64,000 nt of DNA from Limnobaculum xujianqingii (GCF_013394855.1 NZ_JABMLK010000002.1:930001-994000); one strand, 5' to 3'; counted from the stretch's first letter, positions 36,000-45,908 are shown. The notes: generated from the letters alone by a model not told the origin. Translations and numbers: made by a program.

Positions 36000-37553
36000 A
36001 TGGTATCGCGGCTGGAAGCGCTTCACTCTACCGGGTTAAACCTGTTCGTGATGCTTAGTTTCACGCTGGGTTGGGTTGCTCTGTGGGGGATAAGTTTTTA
36101 TCTGAATGCGGATGCTCAACTGGCGGTATTGATGTTCCCTCAGGCATGGACATTGACGCTGCTGATTTTGATCTCCAGACGATATTGTCCAGTGGTGATG
36201 TTGTCAGCCTGTCTGATTATCGGCTGGTTGCAGTACGAAAAATTGCTGGGTACCAATGTATTACTGGCTTCCCCCTGTTTGTCTCTGATTGTTGCGCTGA
36301 TTGCCCGTCGTTTCTGGCACTATTTTACCCTTTACTGGCAAAAACTACTTATGCTGCTGGCGGCAGTCATGGGTAGCACTATTTTGCATGCGGTGTGCCT
36401 GGTTCACTGGCTGGATGTTTCATTGTCTGAAATGCTACTGACTACTTTTACCGGTGGTGTATTGCTGACGCCGTTTATCTATTTGCTGTATGAATATCTG
36501 AAACAACAGAATTTACAAACCTTGCTACCCACAGAACATATTACGCCACCATTGCGTACTTCCTTACTGATTTGGTGTTCGCTGTTTTTTGCCATTGGTA
36601 TCAGCATTCAACTGATGTTAACGCCAGAAATTGAACGATTACTGCTGATCTTTATCTTTTTGCCTAACGTATTTATGGCCTATCGCTTTGGCTGGCAGGG
36701 TGGGGTTCTGGCTACTCTGTTAGGTAGTGTATTGTTAATTGCCACTCGCCATGCCAGCGGTTCTGAATACAATCCCATGGAGCTAAAGCTGTTTCTGTCT
36801 ATTCAGGCATTACTGAGTCTGGGACTAGGTATTGCCGTCAGCCGTCAGCAACAATTGGTAGAGCGCCTGGAACGTTATCGTAATCAGTTGGAACGAGAGT
36901 TGGATACCCGTCGGCAACTGACAGAACGGCTGGTGCATACGGAAGAACAAGTACGTAAAGACATCGCCCGGGAACTTCATGATGAGATCGGGCAAAACAT
37001 TACCGCGATTCAGATTCAGGCCGCTATCGTCAACAAAACGACGGATTCACCAGTTTCCCTGCAGTCAGTGCAAAAAATTACTCATCTGTCTCAACGTATT
37101 CATCAGGCGACCCGACAGCTCTTACATCAGCTTCGACCACCTGTACTGGATGAGATGTCATTGAAAGATGCGTTGACCCATTTGGCTCAGGAATTCTCCT
37201 TCGCCGAACGCGGTATTGAGTTTGAACTGAATTATCAGTTAAACGATCGGCAACTCAGTGACACAGTCGTGTTTACCTTCTATCGTCTGGTACAGGAACT
37301 GTTGAATAACATTAATAAACATGCACAGGCCAAAACCATTCAGGTATCGCTTCAACCGGGGGAGAATCAAATGATGACCCTGATAGTTAAAGATGATGGT
37401 ATTGGTATGCCTGAACAAACCGGCGGTGGCTTTGGTTTGCGCGGTATCGAAGAGCGAGTAAGGGCGTTGGGCGGTTACTGGTTGCTCTCTCGTCAGGAAG
37501 GAACTTGCATAACTGTTAACCTCCCCACAAATTCGATAATTAAAGACCTTTAA
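36000..37553 (+). CDS. uhpB: UhpB-like membrane sensor histidine kinase
   Basis: A 517-residue sensor kinase. About eight N-terminal membrane helices (MASE1-like, residues 10-285) are followed by a coiled linker and a HisKA_3 dimerisation domain with phospho-His327 in ARELHDEIGQN. A HATPase domain shows the N-box LLNNINKHAQA and G-boxes DDGIGMP and GGFGLRGI. In E. coli UhpB works with the receptor UhpC to sense external glucose-6-phosphate and phosphorylate UhpA. ATG directly follows the uhpA stop, implying translational coupling. Confidence 0.9.
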   Translation: MVSRLEALHSTGLNLFVMLSFTLGWVALWGISFYLNADAQLAVLMFPQAWTLTLLILISRRYCPVVMLSACLIIGWLQYEKLLGTNVLLASPCLSLIVALIARRFWHYFTLYWQKLLMLLAAVMGSTILHAVCLVHWLDVSLSEMLLTTFTGGVLLTPFIYLLYEYLKQQNLQTLLPTEHITPPLRTSLLIWCSLFFAIGISIQLMLTPEIERLLLIFIFLPNVFMAYRFGWQGGVLATLLGSVLLIATRHASGSEYNPMELKLFLSIQALLSLGLGIAVSRQQQLVERLERYRNQLERELDTRRQLTERLVHTEEQVRKDIARELHDEIGQNITAIQIQAAIVNKTTDSPVSLQSVQKITHLSQRIHQATRQLLHQLRPPVLDEMSLKDALTHLAQEFSFAERGIEFELNYQLNDRQLSDTVVFTFYRLVQELLNNINKHAQAKTIQVSLQPGENQMMTLIVKDDGIGMPEQTGGGFGLRGIEERVRALGGYWLLSRQEGTCITVNLPTNSIIKDL

Positions 37554-37649
37554 TTAGGAATTTTTCCTAGCTGTTTAAACCCTTGTCTCATTCATTTTCT
37601 ACTGCGTTTACCTACACTTCAAACTAATCAAGGGGCATCGAGGCTCACT

Positions 37650-38969
37650 ATGTCACTGACTGATGCACAGATAGAACAGCGTTACCGCTACTGGCGACCC
37701 CGGCTGATGATGTCGATGATTATTGGTTATGCTGCGTTTTATATGACGCGCAAAAGTGCCAACTTTGCTATGCCGGTGATGCAACTGGAGCTGGGTTTGA
37801 CCAAGGACGATATTGGTCTGATGGGAACTCTGTTTTATCTGGCCTACGGTATCTCCAAATTTGTTTGTGGCATGTTGAATGATAGCCGCAATATGCGCTG
37901 GTTTATGGGGGCAGGATTAGTCATAACCGGGATATTAAATATCCTGTTTGCCTTCAGTTATTCATTACCGGCACTGTTACTGATTTGGACGCTTAATGGT
38001 TTTTTTCAGGCCTGGGGATGGCCGCCCTGTGCGAAATTGTTGACCCGTTGGTACTCCCGTAAAGAACGGGGATTCTGGTGGGGGTGCTGGAATATGTCCA
38101 TCAATTTAGGTGGTGCAGCAGTACCGCTGCTTTGCGGTTGGTTAGCGATGGATTATGGCTGGCAGGCCGCTCTGTTAGTGCCGGGATGTATTGGTATTGT
38201 GCTGGGCCTTTGGCTCTGTCAGCAACTATATGAAAGCCCCCAACAGCAAGGGTTACCTTCCGTAGGGCAATGGTTTCATGACCCGCTGGAAATCCGACAG
38301 GAGCAGTCCAGCCCACCGGCACCGATTTTAGTGATTTTTCGGCGGGCTATATTGTTTAACCCGACTATCTGGTTACTGGGCGTTTCATACATATTGGTTT
38401 ATCTGGTACGGATTGCATTAAACGACTGGGGCAATATTTGGCTGGCAGAGAGCCATGGTATTGGATTACTGAATGCCAATATGACGCTCTCTCTGTTTGA
38501 ACTGGGAGGTCTTGCCGGAGCACTGTTTGCCGGATGGGGTTCGGACTTACTGTTTCGGGGTCAGAGAGCGCCAATGATCTTACTGTTCAGCATTGGCCTG
38601 TTTACCACCATGACTTGCCTGTGGTTGTCACCGATTCACCATTATGGGCTGCTGGCAATTGGCTTTTTCGGCGTAGGATTTTTTGTTTTTGGTCCACAAA
38701 TGTTAATTGGTCTGGCGGCGACGGAATACACCCATAAAGATGCTGCCGGAACCGTAACCGGCTTTTTAGGCATTTTTGCCTATGTGGGGGCAGCACTGGC
38801 CGGGTGGCCGCTGGCTCAGGTATTACATTTTTATAGCTGGTCAGGATTTTTCACCCTGTTGACGTTAGCCACGGCGTTAATAGGTATGTTACTGATGCCT
38901 TTGCTGATGCTGGGTGTGGCGAAGAATGATTTTAATGTTTCGGCATCTCGCACTACCGAAACACCTTAG
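37650..38969 (+). CDS. uhpC: UhpC-like MFS sugar-phosphate sensor/transporter
   Basis: A 439-residue organophosphate:phosphate antiporter-family protein with 12 membrane helices. The family signature GYAAFYMTRKSANFAMPVM lies near residues 26-44, and the UhpC/UhpT stretch GFFQAWGWPPCAKLLTRWYS near 117-136. In E. coli UhpC is the membrane receptor for glucose-6-phosphate that acts through UhpB rather than the main carrier UhpT. Placement directly after uhpAB supports the sensor role. No uhpT is present here; an ABC importer follows instead. Confidence 0.88.
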   Translation: MSLTDAQIEQRYRYWRPRLMMSMIIGYAAFYMTRKSANFAMPVMQLELGLTKDDIGLMGTLFYLAYGISKFVCGMLNDSRNMRWFMGAGLVITGILNILFAFSYSLPALLLIWTLNGFFQAWGWPPCAKLLTRWYSRKERGFWWGCWNMSINLGGAAVPLLCGWLAMDYGWQAALLVPGCIGIVLGLWLCQQLYESPQQQGLPSVGQWFHDPLEIRQEQSSPPAPILVIFRRAILFNPTIWLLGVSYILVYLVRIALNDWGNIWLAESHGIGLLNANMTLSLFELGGLAGALFAGWGSDLLFRGQRAPMILLFSIGLFTTMTCLWLSPIHHYGLLAIGFFGVGFFVFGPQMLIGLAATEYTHKDAAGTVTGFLGIFAYVGAALAGWPLAQVLHFYSWSGFFTLLTLATALIGMLLMPLLMLGVAKNDFNVSASRTTETP

Positions 38970-39032
38970 TAAACCAAAATGACAAGTTGTATGGCTATTT
39001 CGTCATCTGAAAACAACACAAGGATCTACATA

Positions 39033-40064
39033 ATGAAAAAAAGTACCCTGTCTGTTCTTATTGCAACTGGTCTGGCCGTAGCGACTCTGGCTACTGGCGC
39101 TATGGCTAAAGGTCGTCTGGTGATTTATTGCAGCGCCATGAACTCTATGTGTGAAGAAGAGGCCAAGGCGTTTGGCGAAAAATACGATGTCAAAACCTCT
39201 TTTATTCGTAATGGTTCCGGCAGTACGCTGGCAAAAATCGAAGCAGAAAAGAAAAACCCACAGGCAGACGTTTGGTATGGTGGTACGCTGGATCCTCATT
39301 CACAAGCGGGTGAAATGGATCTGTTACAGCCGTATAAGTCACCCAATCTGGCACAGCTGATGCCGCAATTTCAGGACCCGGCTACCCGTAAAGGCAACTA
39401 CTCCTCAGCAATTTACATTGGTATTCTCGGCTATGGCGTAAATACCGATCGCCTGAAAGAGAAAAACCTGCCGGAGCCGAAATGTTGGAGCGATCTGACC
39501 AATCCTGCTTATAAAGGCGAGATTCAAATTGCCGATCCGCAAAGCTCAGGTACCGCTTATACCGCACTGGCAACATTCACTCAGTTATGGGGTGAGGATA
39601 AAGCTTTTGACTACCTGAAACAGCTAAATACCAACATTTCACAGTACACCAAGTCTGGTATTGCTCCGGCTCGTAATGCTGCGCGCGGCGAAGCCACCAT
39701 TGGTATTGGTTTCCTCCATGACTATGCGCTGGAAATCGAGAAGGGTGCACCAATTAAGCTGGTAGCCCCTTGCGAAGGTACCGGCTATGAAATTGGTGGT
39801 GTCAGTATTCTTAAAAATGCCCGTAATCTGGAAAATGCCAAACTGTTCGTTGACTGGTCTCTGTCAAAAGAAGCTCAGGAACTGTCATGGAAAAAAGGAC
39901 AGTCTTACCAGATCCTGACCAACCTGACGGCGGACCCTGCTCCAAACTCACTGAAATTGAGCGAACTGAACCTCATCAAGTACGACATGGATAAGTATGG
40001 TGCTTCAGATATGCGTAAAACGCTGATCTCGAAGTGGCTGAATGAAGTGAAAATGGGGCAATAA
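39033..40064 (+). CDS. afuA: AfuA-like periplasmic binding protein (hexose phosphate)
   Basis: A 343-residue substrate-binding protein with a Sec signal peptide (MKKSTLSVLIATGLAVATLA, cleavage after AMA near residue 25). It resembles iron-type binding proteins but belongs to the AfuA group, shown in Actinobacillus and Citrobacter to bind glucose-6- and fructose-6-phosphate rather than iron. I set the start at ATG 39033, after AAGGATCTACATA, because an upstream in-frame ATG at 38979 adds a non-signal leader. It heads the afuABC importer after uhpC, where sensing and transport genes are joined. Confidence 0.85.
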   Translation: MKKSTLSVLIATGLAVATLATGAMAKGRLVIYCSAMNSMCEEEAKAFGEKYDVKTSFIRNGSGSTLAKIEAEKKNPQADVWYGGTLDPHSQAGEMDLLQPYKSPNLAQLMPQFQDPATRKGNYSSAIYIGILGYGVNTDRLKEKNLPEPKCWSDLTNPAYKGEIQIADPQSSGTAYTALATFTQLWGEDKAFDYLKQLNTNISQYTKSGIAPARNAARGEATIGIGFLHDYALEIEKGAPIKLVAPCEGTGYEIGGVSILKNARNLENAKLFVDWSLSKEAQELSWKKGQSYQILTNLTADPAPNSLKLSELNLIKYDMDKYGASDMRKTLISKWLNEVKMGQ

Positions 40065-40129
40065 ACCTCATCACGTCTCAATGGCTGTAGCAGTGGCTAC
40101 AGCCTTTTCACCGCTACTGAGGTCGCGTT

Positions 40130-42208
40130 ATGTCACAATCGCTAACTCTGCACGCTCGTCGTGTATGGGATCCCGTATTCTATTGGTTGCTGTTAATAGT
40201 CGCTTCTTTTGCACTATTTCCGGCTTACACTCTGGATTATGGCCTGTTTGAGTCAACATCCGACGAACTGTTGGTCAGCTATGCCTGGCACAGTGGCGGA
40301 GTTGGCTGGCTGTGGTTTTTACCACCATTGCTATTGTTTATTCGTCCAATTTCACCATTGTCTCAGGAACATCGCGGTCGTCATCTGTTTGATGCGGGTT
40401 ATGCACTGTTCTGCGTTCTGCTAACAATTGCGACTTCCTGGTGGACACAGCAAGGTTTAGGCTGGGCTACCGTGCCACTGTTTTTTGCACTGGGTGCCAT
40501 CATCACTTTAGCCTGTGTACGTATGGAATGGATGGGCGGGGATCGCTTTGTGATGGGCTCACTGGTAGCTATCGTAGCCCTGATTACCGTATTTATTCTG
40601 TTTCCGAGCATCGCCATTTTTGTTCCGATGTTCAAAGATGATAGTGGTGCTTTTGCGCCGTTAAACTTCATTCAATTACTGACTCAGTCCCATACGGTAG
40701 AAGTGATTATCAACTCTATCGGGCTGGCTGCCGCCGTTGGTGCGGGTTGTACCTTCTTTGGTTTGGTATGCGCAATTTATACTACGCGTATTGCTAAACG
40801 CTCTGCTTTTGTCAGTCGTATCTTCTCTATTTTGCCTATTGTTACCCCTCCATTTGTGGTCGGGCTGGGGGTTACCCTGATGATGGGCCGCTCCGGCTAT
40901 GTTACCAACTGGATGGTGACTTATATGGGGTTGGAAAATACTAACTGGTTGTATGGTTTTACAGGGATCTGGATTGCTCAGGTGCTGGCGTTTACCCCGA
41001 TGTCATTTATGATTCTGGATGGTGCCATAAAGACCATTCATCCATCGTTAGAAGAAGCGTCTTACACCCTGCGTGCTAATCGTTATCAAACCTTCTATCG
41101 GGTCTTTTTACCATTGCTGAAACCCGCACTGGCAAACTCGTTTCTGATCGTTATTGTGCAGTCACTGGCAGACTTTAGTAACCCATTAGTTCTGGGGGGT
41201 AACTTCGACGTACTGGCTACCCAGATCTACTTCTATATTACCGGGGCTCAGCTGGATTATCCGGCGGCCAGTACTCTTGGTGCTATCTTACTACTGTTCT
41301 CCCTGTTTGTTTTCTGCATCCAATACATGTGGATTGGTAAGCGTTCTTACGTCACCATTTCCGGTAAGTTCTCACGCGGTGATGTACAGCCGCTGCCGCC
41401 AACGCTGCAGTGGGGGATCTCTCTGACGTTATACCTGTGGATTGCCTTTAACGTTCTGCTGTACGGCAGCATCTTCTACGGCAGTTTCACCGTTAACTGG
41501 GGTGTGGACTATACGCTGACGCTGGAAAACTTCGTTAAGCTGTTTGGGCAAGGCTTTAGTGATGGAGCATGGCCTTCATTAATTGATACCCTGATTTTTG
41601 CCGGTATTGCCGCGCCGATTACCGCCTTCTTTGGTTTGCTGATCGCCTATATTGTGGTACGCCAGCAGTTCCACGGTAAGAAGACCATCGAGTTTATTAC
41701 CATGTTGTGTTTTGCCGTACCGGGAACCGTTGCGGGTGTTTCTTATATTCTGGCCTTTAACAGTGCGCCAGTTTATCTGACTGGAACGGCAGTGATTGTG
41801 GTTATCTCAATGGTGATGCGTAACGTTCCGGTTGGTATCCGCGCGGGTATTGCCGGGTTGGGACAGTTAGATAAATCACTGGATGAAGCATCTCTTAGCC
41901 TGAGGGCAGGATCGCTGCGGACCATTATCTATATTCTGTTGCCACTGTTGCGCCCGGCAATTCTGTCAGCACTGATATACAGCTTTGTGCGCGCCATGAC
42001 GACCGTTAGCGCCATTATTTTCCTGGTTACGCCGGATACCCGGGTAGCAACCTCCTACATTCTTAACCGTGTAGAGGATGGAGAGTATGGGATCGCAATT
42101 GCCTATGGTTCTATTTTGATTGTGGTTATGTTGGCTATCATTCTGATATTTGACTATCTGGTTGGTGAAGCTCGCATTGCACGTTCGAAAGCCAAGAACG
42201 CCGATTAA
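40130..42208 (+). CDS. afuB: AfuB-like ABC transporter permease (fused double domain)
   Basis: A 692-residue inner-membrane protein with two MetI-type permease halves, each bearing an EAA-type coupling loop ([23 protein letters not shown] near 306-328 and [23 protein letters not shown] near 585-607), joined by a basic loop. Extra N-terminal helices precede the first half. It is the membrane channel of the afuABC importer. Ribosome signal around TGAGGTCGCGTT precedes the ATG. The next gene, afuC, starts 22 bp after its stop. Confidence 0.9.
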   Translation: MSQSLTLHARRVWDPVFYWLLLIVASFALFPAYTLDYGLFESTSDELLVSYAWHSGGVGWLWFLPPLLLFIRPISPLSQEHRGRHLFDAGYALFCVLLTIATSWWTQQGLGWATVPLFFALGAIITLACVRMEWMGGDRFVMGSLVAIVALITVFILFPSIAIFVPMFKDDSGAFAPLNFIQLLTQSHTVEVIINSIGLAAAVGAGCTFFGLVCAIYTTRIAKRSAFVSRIFSILPIVTPPFVVGLGVTLMMGRSGYVTNWMVTYMGLENTNWLYGFTGIWIAQVLAFTPMSFMILDGAIKTIHPSLEEASYTLRANRYQTFYRVFLPLLKPALANSFLIVIVQSLADFSNPLVLGGNFDVLATQIYFYITGAQLDYPAASTLGAILLLFSLFVFCIQYMWIGKRSYVTISGKFSRGDVQPLPPTLQWGISLTLYLWIAFNVLLYGSIFYGSFTVNWGVDYTLTLENFVKLFGQGFSDGAWPSLIDTLIFAGIAAPITAFFGLLIAYIVVRQQFHGKKTIEFITMLCFAVPGTVAGVSYILAFNSAPVYLTGTAVIVVISMVMRNVPVGIRAGIAGLGQLDKSLDEASLSLRAGSLRTIIYILLPLLRPAILSALIYSFVRAMTTVSAIIFLVTPDTRVATSYILNRVEDGEYGIAIAYGSILIVVMLAIILIFDYLVGEARIARSKAKNAD

Positions 42209-42230
42209 TCACGGAATGGATACATTGAAT

Positions 42231-43289
42231 ATGACCAATCAACCGTCTAAAACAAACTTTGTAGAACTGAAGAACATCAATAAAAGCTTCGGTAAGAACA
42301 CCGTGATTGATGAACTGAACCTGTCAATTCCTCAGGGAAATCTGGTGACGCTGCTCGGGCCTTCCGGCTGTGGTAAAACCACCATTCTTCGTCTGGTGGC
42401 CGGGCTGGAAAAGCCAACTTCAGGGCAGATCTTTATCGATGGTGAAGATGTGACCGACAGAGCCATTCAACAGCGGGATATTTGTATGGTGTTCCAGTCC
42501 TATGCGCTGTTTCCTCACTTATCCCTGGGGGACAATATTGGCTATGGCCTGAAAATGCTGCGTTTACCCGCGGATGAAATTCGTCAGCGGGTTAAAGAAG
42601 CGCTGACCCTGGTGGATTTGGAAGGATTTGAAGATCGCTTTGTTGACCAGATATCGGGTGGTCAGCAGCAGCGAGTCGCCTTAGCCAGAGCGCTGATCCT
42701 GAAACCGAAAGTGCTGCTATTTGATGAACCGTTAAGTAACCTCGATGCTAACCTGCGTCGCAGTATGCGGGATAAGATTCGGGAACTTCAGCAACAGTTC
42801 AATATTACTTCTTTGTATGTAACTCACGACCAGAGCGAGGCCTTTGCTGTGTCGGATACTGTGCTGGTCATGAATAAAGGTAAGATCATGCAGCTTGGTG
42901 AGCCAAAACAGCTTTATCGCCAACCGGCTTCACGCTTTATGGCTAACTTTATGGGCGACGCTAATATCTTCCCGGCAATCCTGATGGCCGATGGTGTCGA
43001 TGTGTTTGGTTATGTAGTACCAAAACCAAAAGAGTTTGGGCAGGCCACGGGAAATTACACCGTAGGTGTCAGGCCGGAAGCTATTGCGCTGGTACGTGAA
43101 GGACAAGACAGCCAAAAGTGCCAGGTAGTGAGCGTTGCCTACATGGGACCTCAATATGAGGTTACGGTTAACTGGCACGGGCAAACATTATTGTTACAGG
43201 TAAACGCAACTCAACTTGAACCCTCTGCCGTGGACCATTACTATCTGCATATTCATCCTCACGGTATGTTTATCTTACCGGAGGAGTGA
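42231..43289 (+). CDS. afuC: AfuC-like ABC transporter ATP-binding protein
   Basis: A 352-residue ATPase energising the AfuB permease. Walker [10 protein letters not shown] (43-51), Q-loop VFQSYALFP, signature [10 protein letters not shown] (141-150), Walker B VLLFDEP (161-167) and the switch His in VTHDQSEA are all present. A C-terminal TOBE-like domain from about 275 has [10 protein letters not shown]. The start is uncertain: ATG 42231 fits homologues best, while ATG 42216 is also in frame. It ends the six-gene uhp-afu set before a 15-bp hairpin. Confidence 0.87.
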   Translation: MTNQPSKTNFVELKNINKSFGKNTVIDELNLSIPQGNLVTLLGPSGCGKTTILRLVAGLEKPTSGQIFIDGEDVTDRAIQQRDICMVFQSYALFPHLSLGDNIGYGLKMLRLPADEIRQRVKEALTLVDLEGFEDRFVDQISGGQQQRVALARALILKPKVLLFDEPLSNLDANLRRSMRDKIRELQQQFNITSLYVTHDQSEAFAVSDTVLVMNKGKIMQLGEPKQLYRQPASRFMANFMGDANIFPAILMADGVDVFGYVVPKPKEFGQATGNYTVGVRPEAIALVREGQDSQKCQVVSVAYMGPQYEVTVNWHGQTLLLQVNATQLEPSAVDHYYLHIHPHGMFILPEE

Positions 43290-43300
43290 TTTTTCAATAC

Positions 43301-43334
43301 AAATTATTCAGGCCCCTAAGGGCCTGAATAATTT
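43301..43334. terminator. Strong stem-loop after afuC
   Basis: AAATTATTCAGGCCC (43301-43315) pairs perfectly with its complement (43320-43334), loop CTAA. The A/T-rich outer pairs give ATTT at the end. It is the probable terminator of the uhp-afu operon. Confidence 0.75.
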
Positions 43335-43365
43335 GAGACTGCTGACAAACCTAATAAATCAGCAC

Positions 43366-43524
43366 CTCCGAATATTCCGACCGTAAAAACAAAGTGCTTA
43401 TATCTGCCCCGATAACGGTCGGTAAATCGCCAGTACTTAGCTATGGAACGCGCCAGGCCTGGCCGGGTTAGGGGCGCTTCGTTGGCTTACGCCAAGTCGA
43501 CCCCAACACCCGTCCCTCCTGTCG
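43366..43524 (-). repeat. Dispersed structured intergenic element, copy B (inverted)
   Basis: Minus-strand copy of the element described at 14321-14474. The core at 43469-43505 reads, on the minus strand, GGGGTCGACTTGGCG, GTAA loop, GCCAACGAAG, CGCCCCTA. The second stem is CCGACCG (43422-43416) with CGGTCGG (43383-43377), different from copy A yet fully paired. The word ATTTGAGACTGCTGAC at 43331-43346 beside it also occurs beside copy A. Nothing else is seen in 43525-43662 except the ybgI leader. Confidence 0.75.
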
Positions 43525-43662
43525 ATTAACTATCTTAAGGTGAAAAATTTGAACTGCCAGACTGTGTCTGCGGATTAAAATGGTTAAAAAACAGATATAC
43601 TTTGGAAAATCATGCAGGGCTACTGTTGCCGGTAAATTTATTTTTGCTTTAAAGAGGTCATC

Positions 43663-44421
43663 ATGCTGAACAGAGAATTAGAACGGTTGCTGAACGATGA
43701 GTTGAAAGTCAGACAGTTCCGCGATTATGCCCCGAATGGATTGCAAGTAGAAGGGCGCGCTCAGGTTAAACGCATTGTGACTGGAGTGACTGCCTGTCAG
43801 GCATTATTGGATGCTGCTGTTGAGCTTAAAGCTGATACGGTATTAGTTCATCATGGTTATTTCTGGAAAAACGATGAACCCGTGATTACCGGTATGATGC
43901 ATAAACGTTTGAAGACGTTGTTGAATCACGATATTAACCTGTTTGGTTATCATCTTCCGCTGGATGGGCATCCAACACTGGGGAATAACGCACTGTTGGG
44001 TGACATATTAGGTTTTCATCACACCAGTTCGTTAGATCCTCTGAGCCCTGACTGTTTAATCTGGCAATCTACGCTGGATACTCCCTTGACCGGCAGTGCT
44101 TTGGCTGAACGAATTGCTCATCGTTTAGGTCGGGAACCGCTTCACTGTGGCGATAATGCACCGACTGAAATTCGTCGGGTAGCCTGGTGTACCGGCGGCG
44201 CTCAGGATTATATTAAACAGGCAGCTGAAAACGGGTTTGATGCCTTTATTACCGGAGAGGTTTCTGAACGTACTATCCATATTGCCAGAGAGATGGGTAT
44301 TCATTTCTATTCTGCCGGTCATCATGCAACAGAGCGTTATGGCATTAAAGCGCTTGGAGAGTGGTTGGCAGAACATCACCAGTTTGATGTGACCTTCATT
44401 GATATCGATAATCCGGTTTAA
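43663..44421 (+). CDS. ybgI: NIF3-family metal-binding protein YbgI
   Basis: A 252-residue (E. coli 247) NIF3-like protein, a toroidal hexamer with a dinuclear metal site. Annotated as a type 2 GTP cyclohydrolase I relative, its true function is unsettled. Visible metal-ligand motifs are VLVHHGYFW (about 64-72), FGYHLPLDGHP (about 94-104) and AGHHATERYG (near 222-231). ATG follows AAAGAGGTCATC. In E. coli ybgI leads ybgJKL (pxpBCA) to nei; those genes are absent here and nei follows directly after 70 bp. Confidence 0.93.
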   Translation: MLNRELERLLNDELKVRQFRDYAPNGLQVEGRAQVKRIVTGVTACQALLDAAVELKADTVLVHHGYFWKNDEPVITGMMHKRLKTLLNHDINLFGYHLPLDGHPTLGNNALLGDILGFHHTSSLDPLSPDCLIWQSTLDTPLTGSALAERIAHRLGREPLHCGDNAPTEIRRVAWCTGGAQDYIKQAAENGFDAFITGEVSERTIHIAREMGIHFYSAGHHATERYGIKALGEWLAEHHQFDVTFIDIDNPV

Positions 44422-44491
44422 TGCATATCGGTTATGACCTAACGATGCTCTGCACTATTTATGCAGGGCATCTTTGTTTTGAGGAGTGGAT

Positions 44492-45283
44492 ATGCCGGAA
44501 GGACCTGAAATTCGTCGGGCAGCAGACAAATTGGTGGATGCAGTGGAAGGTAAAGTACTGACCTCCGCCTGGTTTGCTTTTCCTGAACTGAAAGAATTTG
44601 AAGTACAGTTGCCAGGGCAAACGGTAACTTCAATCGAAACCAGAGGCAAAGCATTACTCACTCACTTTTCTTCAGGTTTGTGCATGTATAGCCATAATCA
44701 GCTGTATGGCATATGGAAAGTCGTGGAACCGGGCAAACGGCCTGAAACTAAACGTGACTTACGGGTAGCACTGGAAACGGCTGATAAAGCCATTTTGCTT
44801 TACAGCGCCTCGGATATTGAGCTGGGGCCGCTTGAAACTATTCTTCAGCATCCATTTTTACAGCGCATTGGTCCCGATGTACTGGATATGACGCTAACTG
44901 AAGCAAACATTCGTGCCCGACTGTTGGACAAAGCATTCCGTCGCAGACAACTGGGTGGCATGTTATTAGATCAGGCTTTTCTTGCCGGATTAGGTAACTA
45001 TCTGCGTGCAGAAATTCTATGGGCAGCGGAATTGCTCCCCCATCATAAACCAGAATTGCTAACCGAGTTGCAACTGGATAAGCTGGCGCACGCTTTGATT
45101 TCTATTCCACGGCTTTCTTATCAAACACGGGGTGAGGTGAATCCTGACCATCATCATGGTGCGTTGTTTGCGTTTCATGTGTTTGCCAGAGAAGGGAAGA
45201 CGTGTGAGAGATGCGGAGCGGTGATTCAAAAGACGGCGCTGTCGTCGCGGCCGTTTTATTATTGTGGTGGGTGTCAGGAGTAA
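44492..45283 (+). CDS. nei: Endonuclease VIII (DNA glycosylase/AP lyase) Nei
   Basis: Nei excises oxidised pyrimidines and nicks the abasic site. The start must be ATG 44492 (not the GTG at 44486) because the catalytic residue is Pro2, followed by Glu3 ([14 protein letters not shown]). That gives 263 residues, identical to E. coli. The helix-two-turn-helix region contains [16 protein letters not shown] (about 160-175), and a C-terminal zinc finger has CERC and CGGC pairs with the binding arginine between. It follows ybgI closely and precedes a 683-bp non-coding stretch. Confidence 0.96.
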   Translation: MPEGPEIRRAADKLVDAVEGKVLTSAWFAFPELKEFEVQLPGQTVTSIETRGKALLTHFSSGLCMYSHNQLYGIWKVVEPGKRPETKRDLRVALETADKAILLYSASDIELGPLETILQHPFLQRIGPDVLDMTLTEANIRARLLDKAFRRRQLGGMLLDQAFLAGLGNYLRAEILWAAELLPHHKPELLTELQLDKLAHALISIPRLSYQTRGEVNPDHHHGALFAFHVFAREGKTCERCGAVIQKTALSSRPFYYCGGCQE

Positions 45284-45390
45284 TTGGGTTATACCCGAAG
45301 AGCTATTTATGTAGCCAGGTGTAACCATAGATGTGGTAGGTAGAACCGGATAGGGTATTGAGAAAGTTTCGTCCGCTAATGGTGTCGAGT

Positions 45391-45600
45391 TTGGCTTTAT
45401 TATCGTGCGGCGGCCGAGCAAGAGGCGTTAAGGCGAACGCCTCCTGCACCTCCGCGCCTTCGCACCCGAATCCAGGTCGCTACGCGACTTCCTTCCTCTT
45501 TCGTTCGGGCTTACGCACCGGCGCAGAGCCGCTCCCGGCGTCGCTGCGCCTCGACCAGCATCCTTGCTGGTCGTGCTACCCTCTCTCAGTCGTCAGCTGA
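45391..45600. other. GC-rich block of nested hairpins after nei
   Basis: About 200 bp clearly richer in G and C than its surroundings. Stems include GAGGCGTT/AACGCCTC (45422-45443), GGCGCAG/CTGCGCC (45520-45550) and CGACCAGCA/TGCTGGTCG (45552-45573, loop TCCT). An 80-codon frame at 45358-45600 overlaps it but has poor protein character, so I treat the block as non-coding. It could be a repeat, a structured RNA, or transferred DNA; I do not recognise it. Confidence 0.45.
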
Positions 45601-45649
45601 ATTCCAGTGCTCTTAAAGGTCCAAAGGAACAGGTCAAAAGATTGTTTAG

Positions 45650-45677
45650 TATTCAGGGTGTTGCCCTGAATATTTTT
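45650..45677 (+). terminator. Rho-independent terminator-like hairpin
   Basis: TATTCAGGG (45650-45658) with CCCTGAATA (45664-45672), loop TGTTG, followed by TTTTTG. Plus-strand orientation and distance (370 bp after nei) suggest it ends a nei read-through or a transcript of the GC-rich block. A TTTGTC triplet repeat follows. Confidence 0.65.
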
Positions 45678-45708
45678 GTCTTTGTCTTTGTCTTTTAGCC
45701 AAAGCCCA

Positions 45709-45864
45709 TCGGAGGGAGAGGCCGCCGTTGGGGTCGACTTGGCGTAAGCCAACGAAGTGCCCCTAGGGGGACTAGGCCCGACGCACTTTACAGCTAAGTA
45801 CAGATGGTTTCCCGGCCGAGCACAATGTAAATAAGAGCAGATTGCTATTACGGCCGGAATATCC
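45709..45864 (+). repeat. Dispersed structured intergenic element, copy C
   Basis: Plus-strand copy of the element at 14321-14474. Core 45730-45765 is almost identical to copy A, with the GNRA loop as GTAA. The second stem pairs CCGGCCG (45812-45818) with CGGCCGG (45851-45857), a third sequence variant still fully complementary. With copy B it brackets ybgI-nei in opposite orientation. Confidence 0.75.
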
Positions 45865-45908
45865 TCAGAACTAAATCTATATATTTCCCCAATCCCAATC
45901 CCAAACAA

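Noticed and set aside
45358..45600. 80-codon plus-strand frame after nei
   Set aside because: It covers the GC-rich hairpin block, is rich in Arg, Pro, Ser and Cys as expected from frame-shadow of structured GC-rich DNA, and has no ribosome site.
45674..45695. TTTGTC repeated three times
   Set aside because: Too short to be a CRISPR or variable tandem repeat of note; recorded only with the adjacent hairpin.
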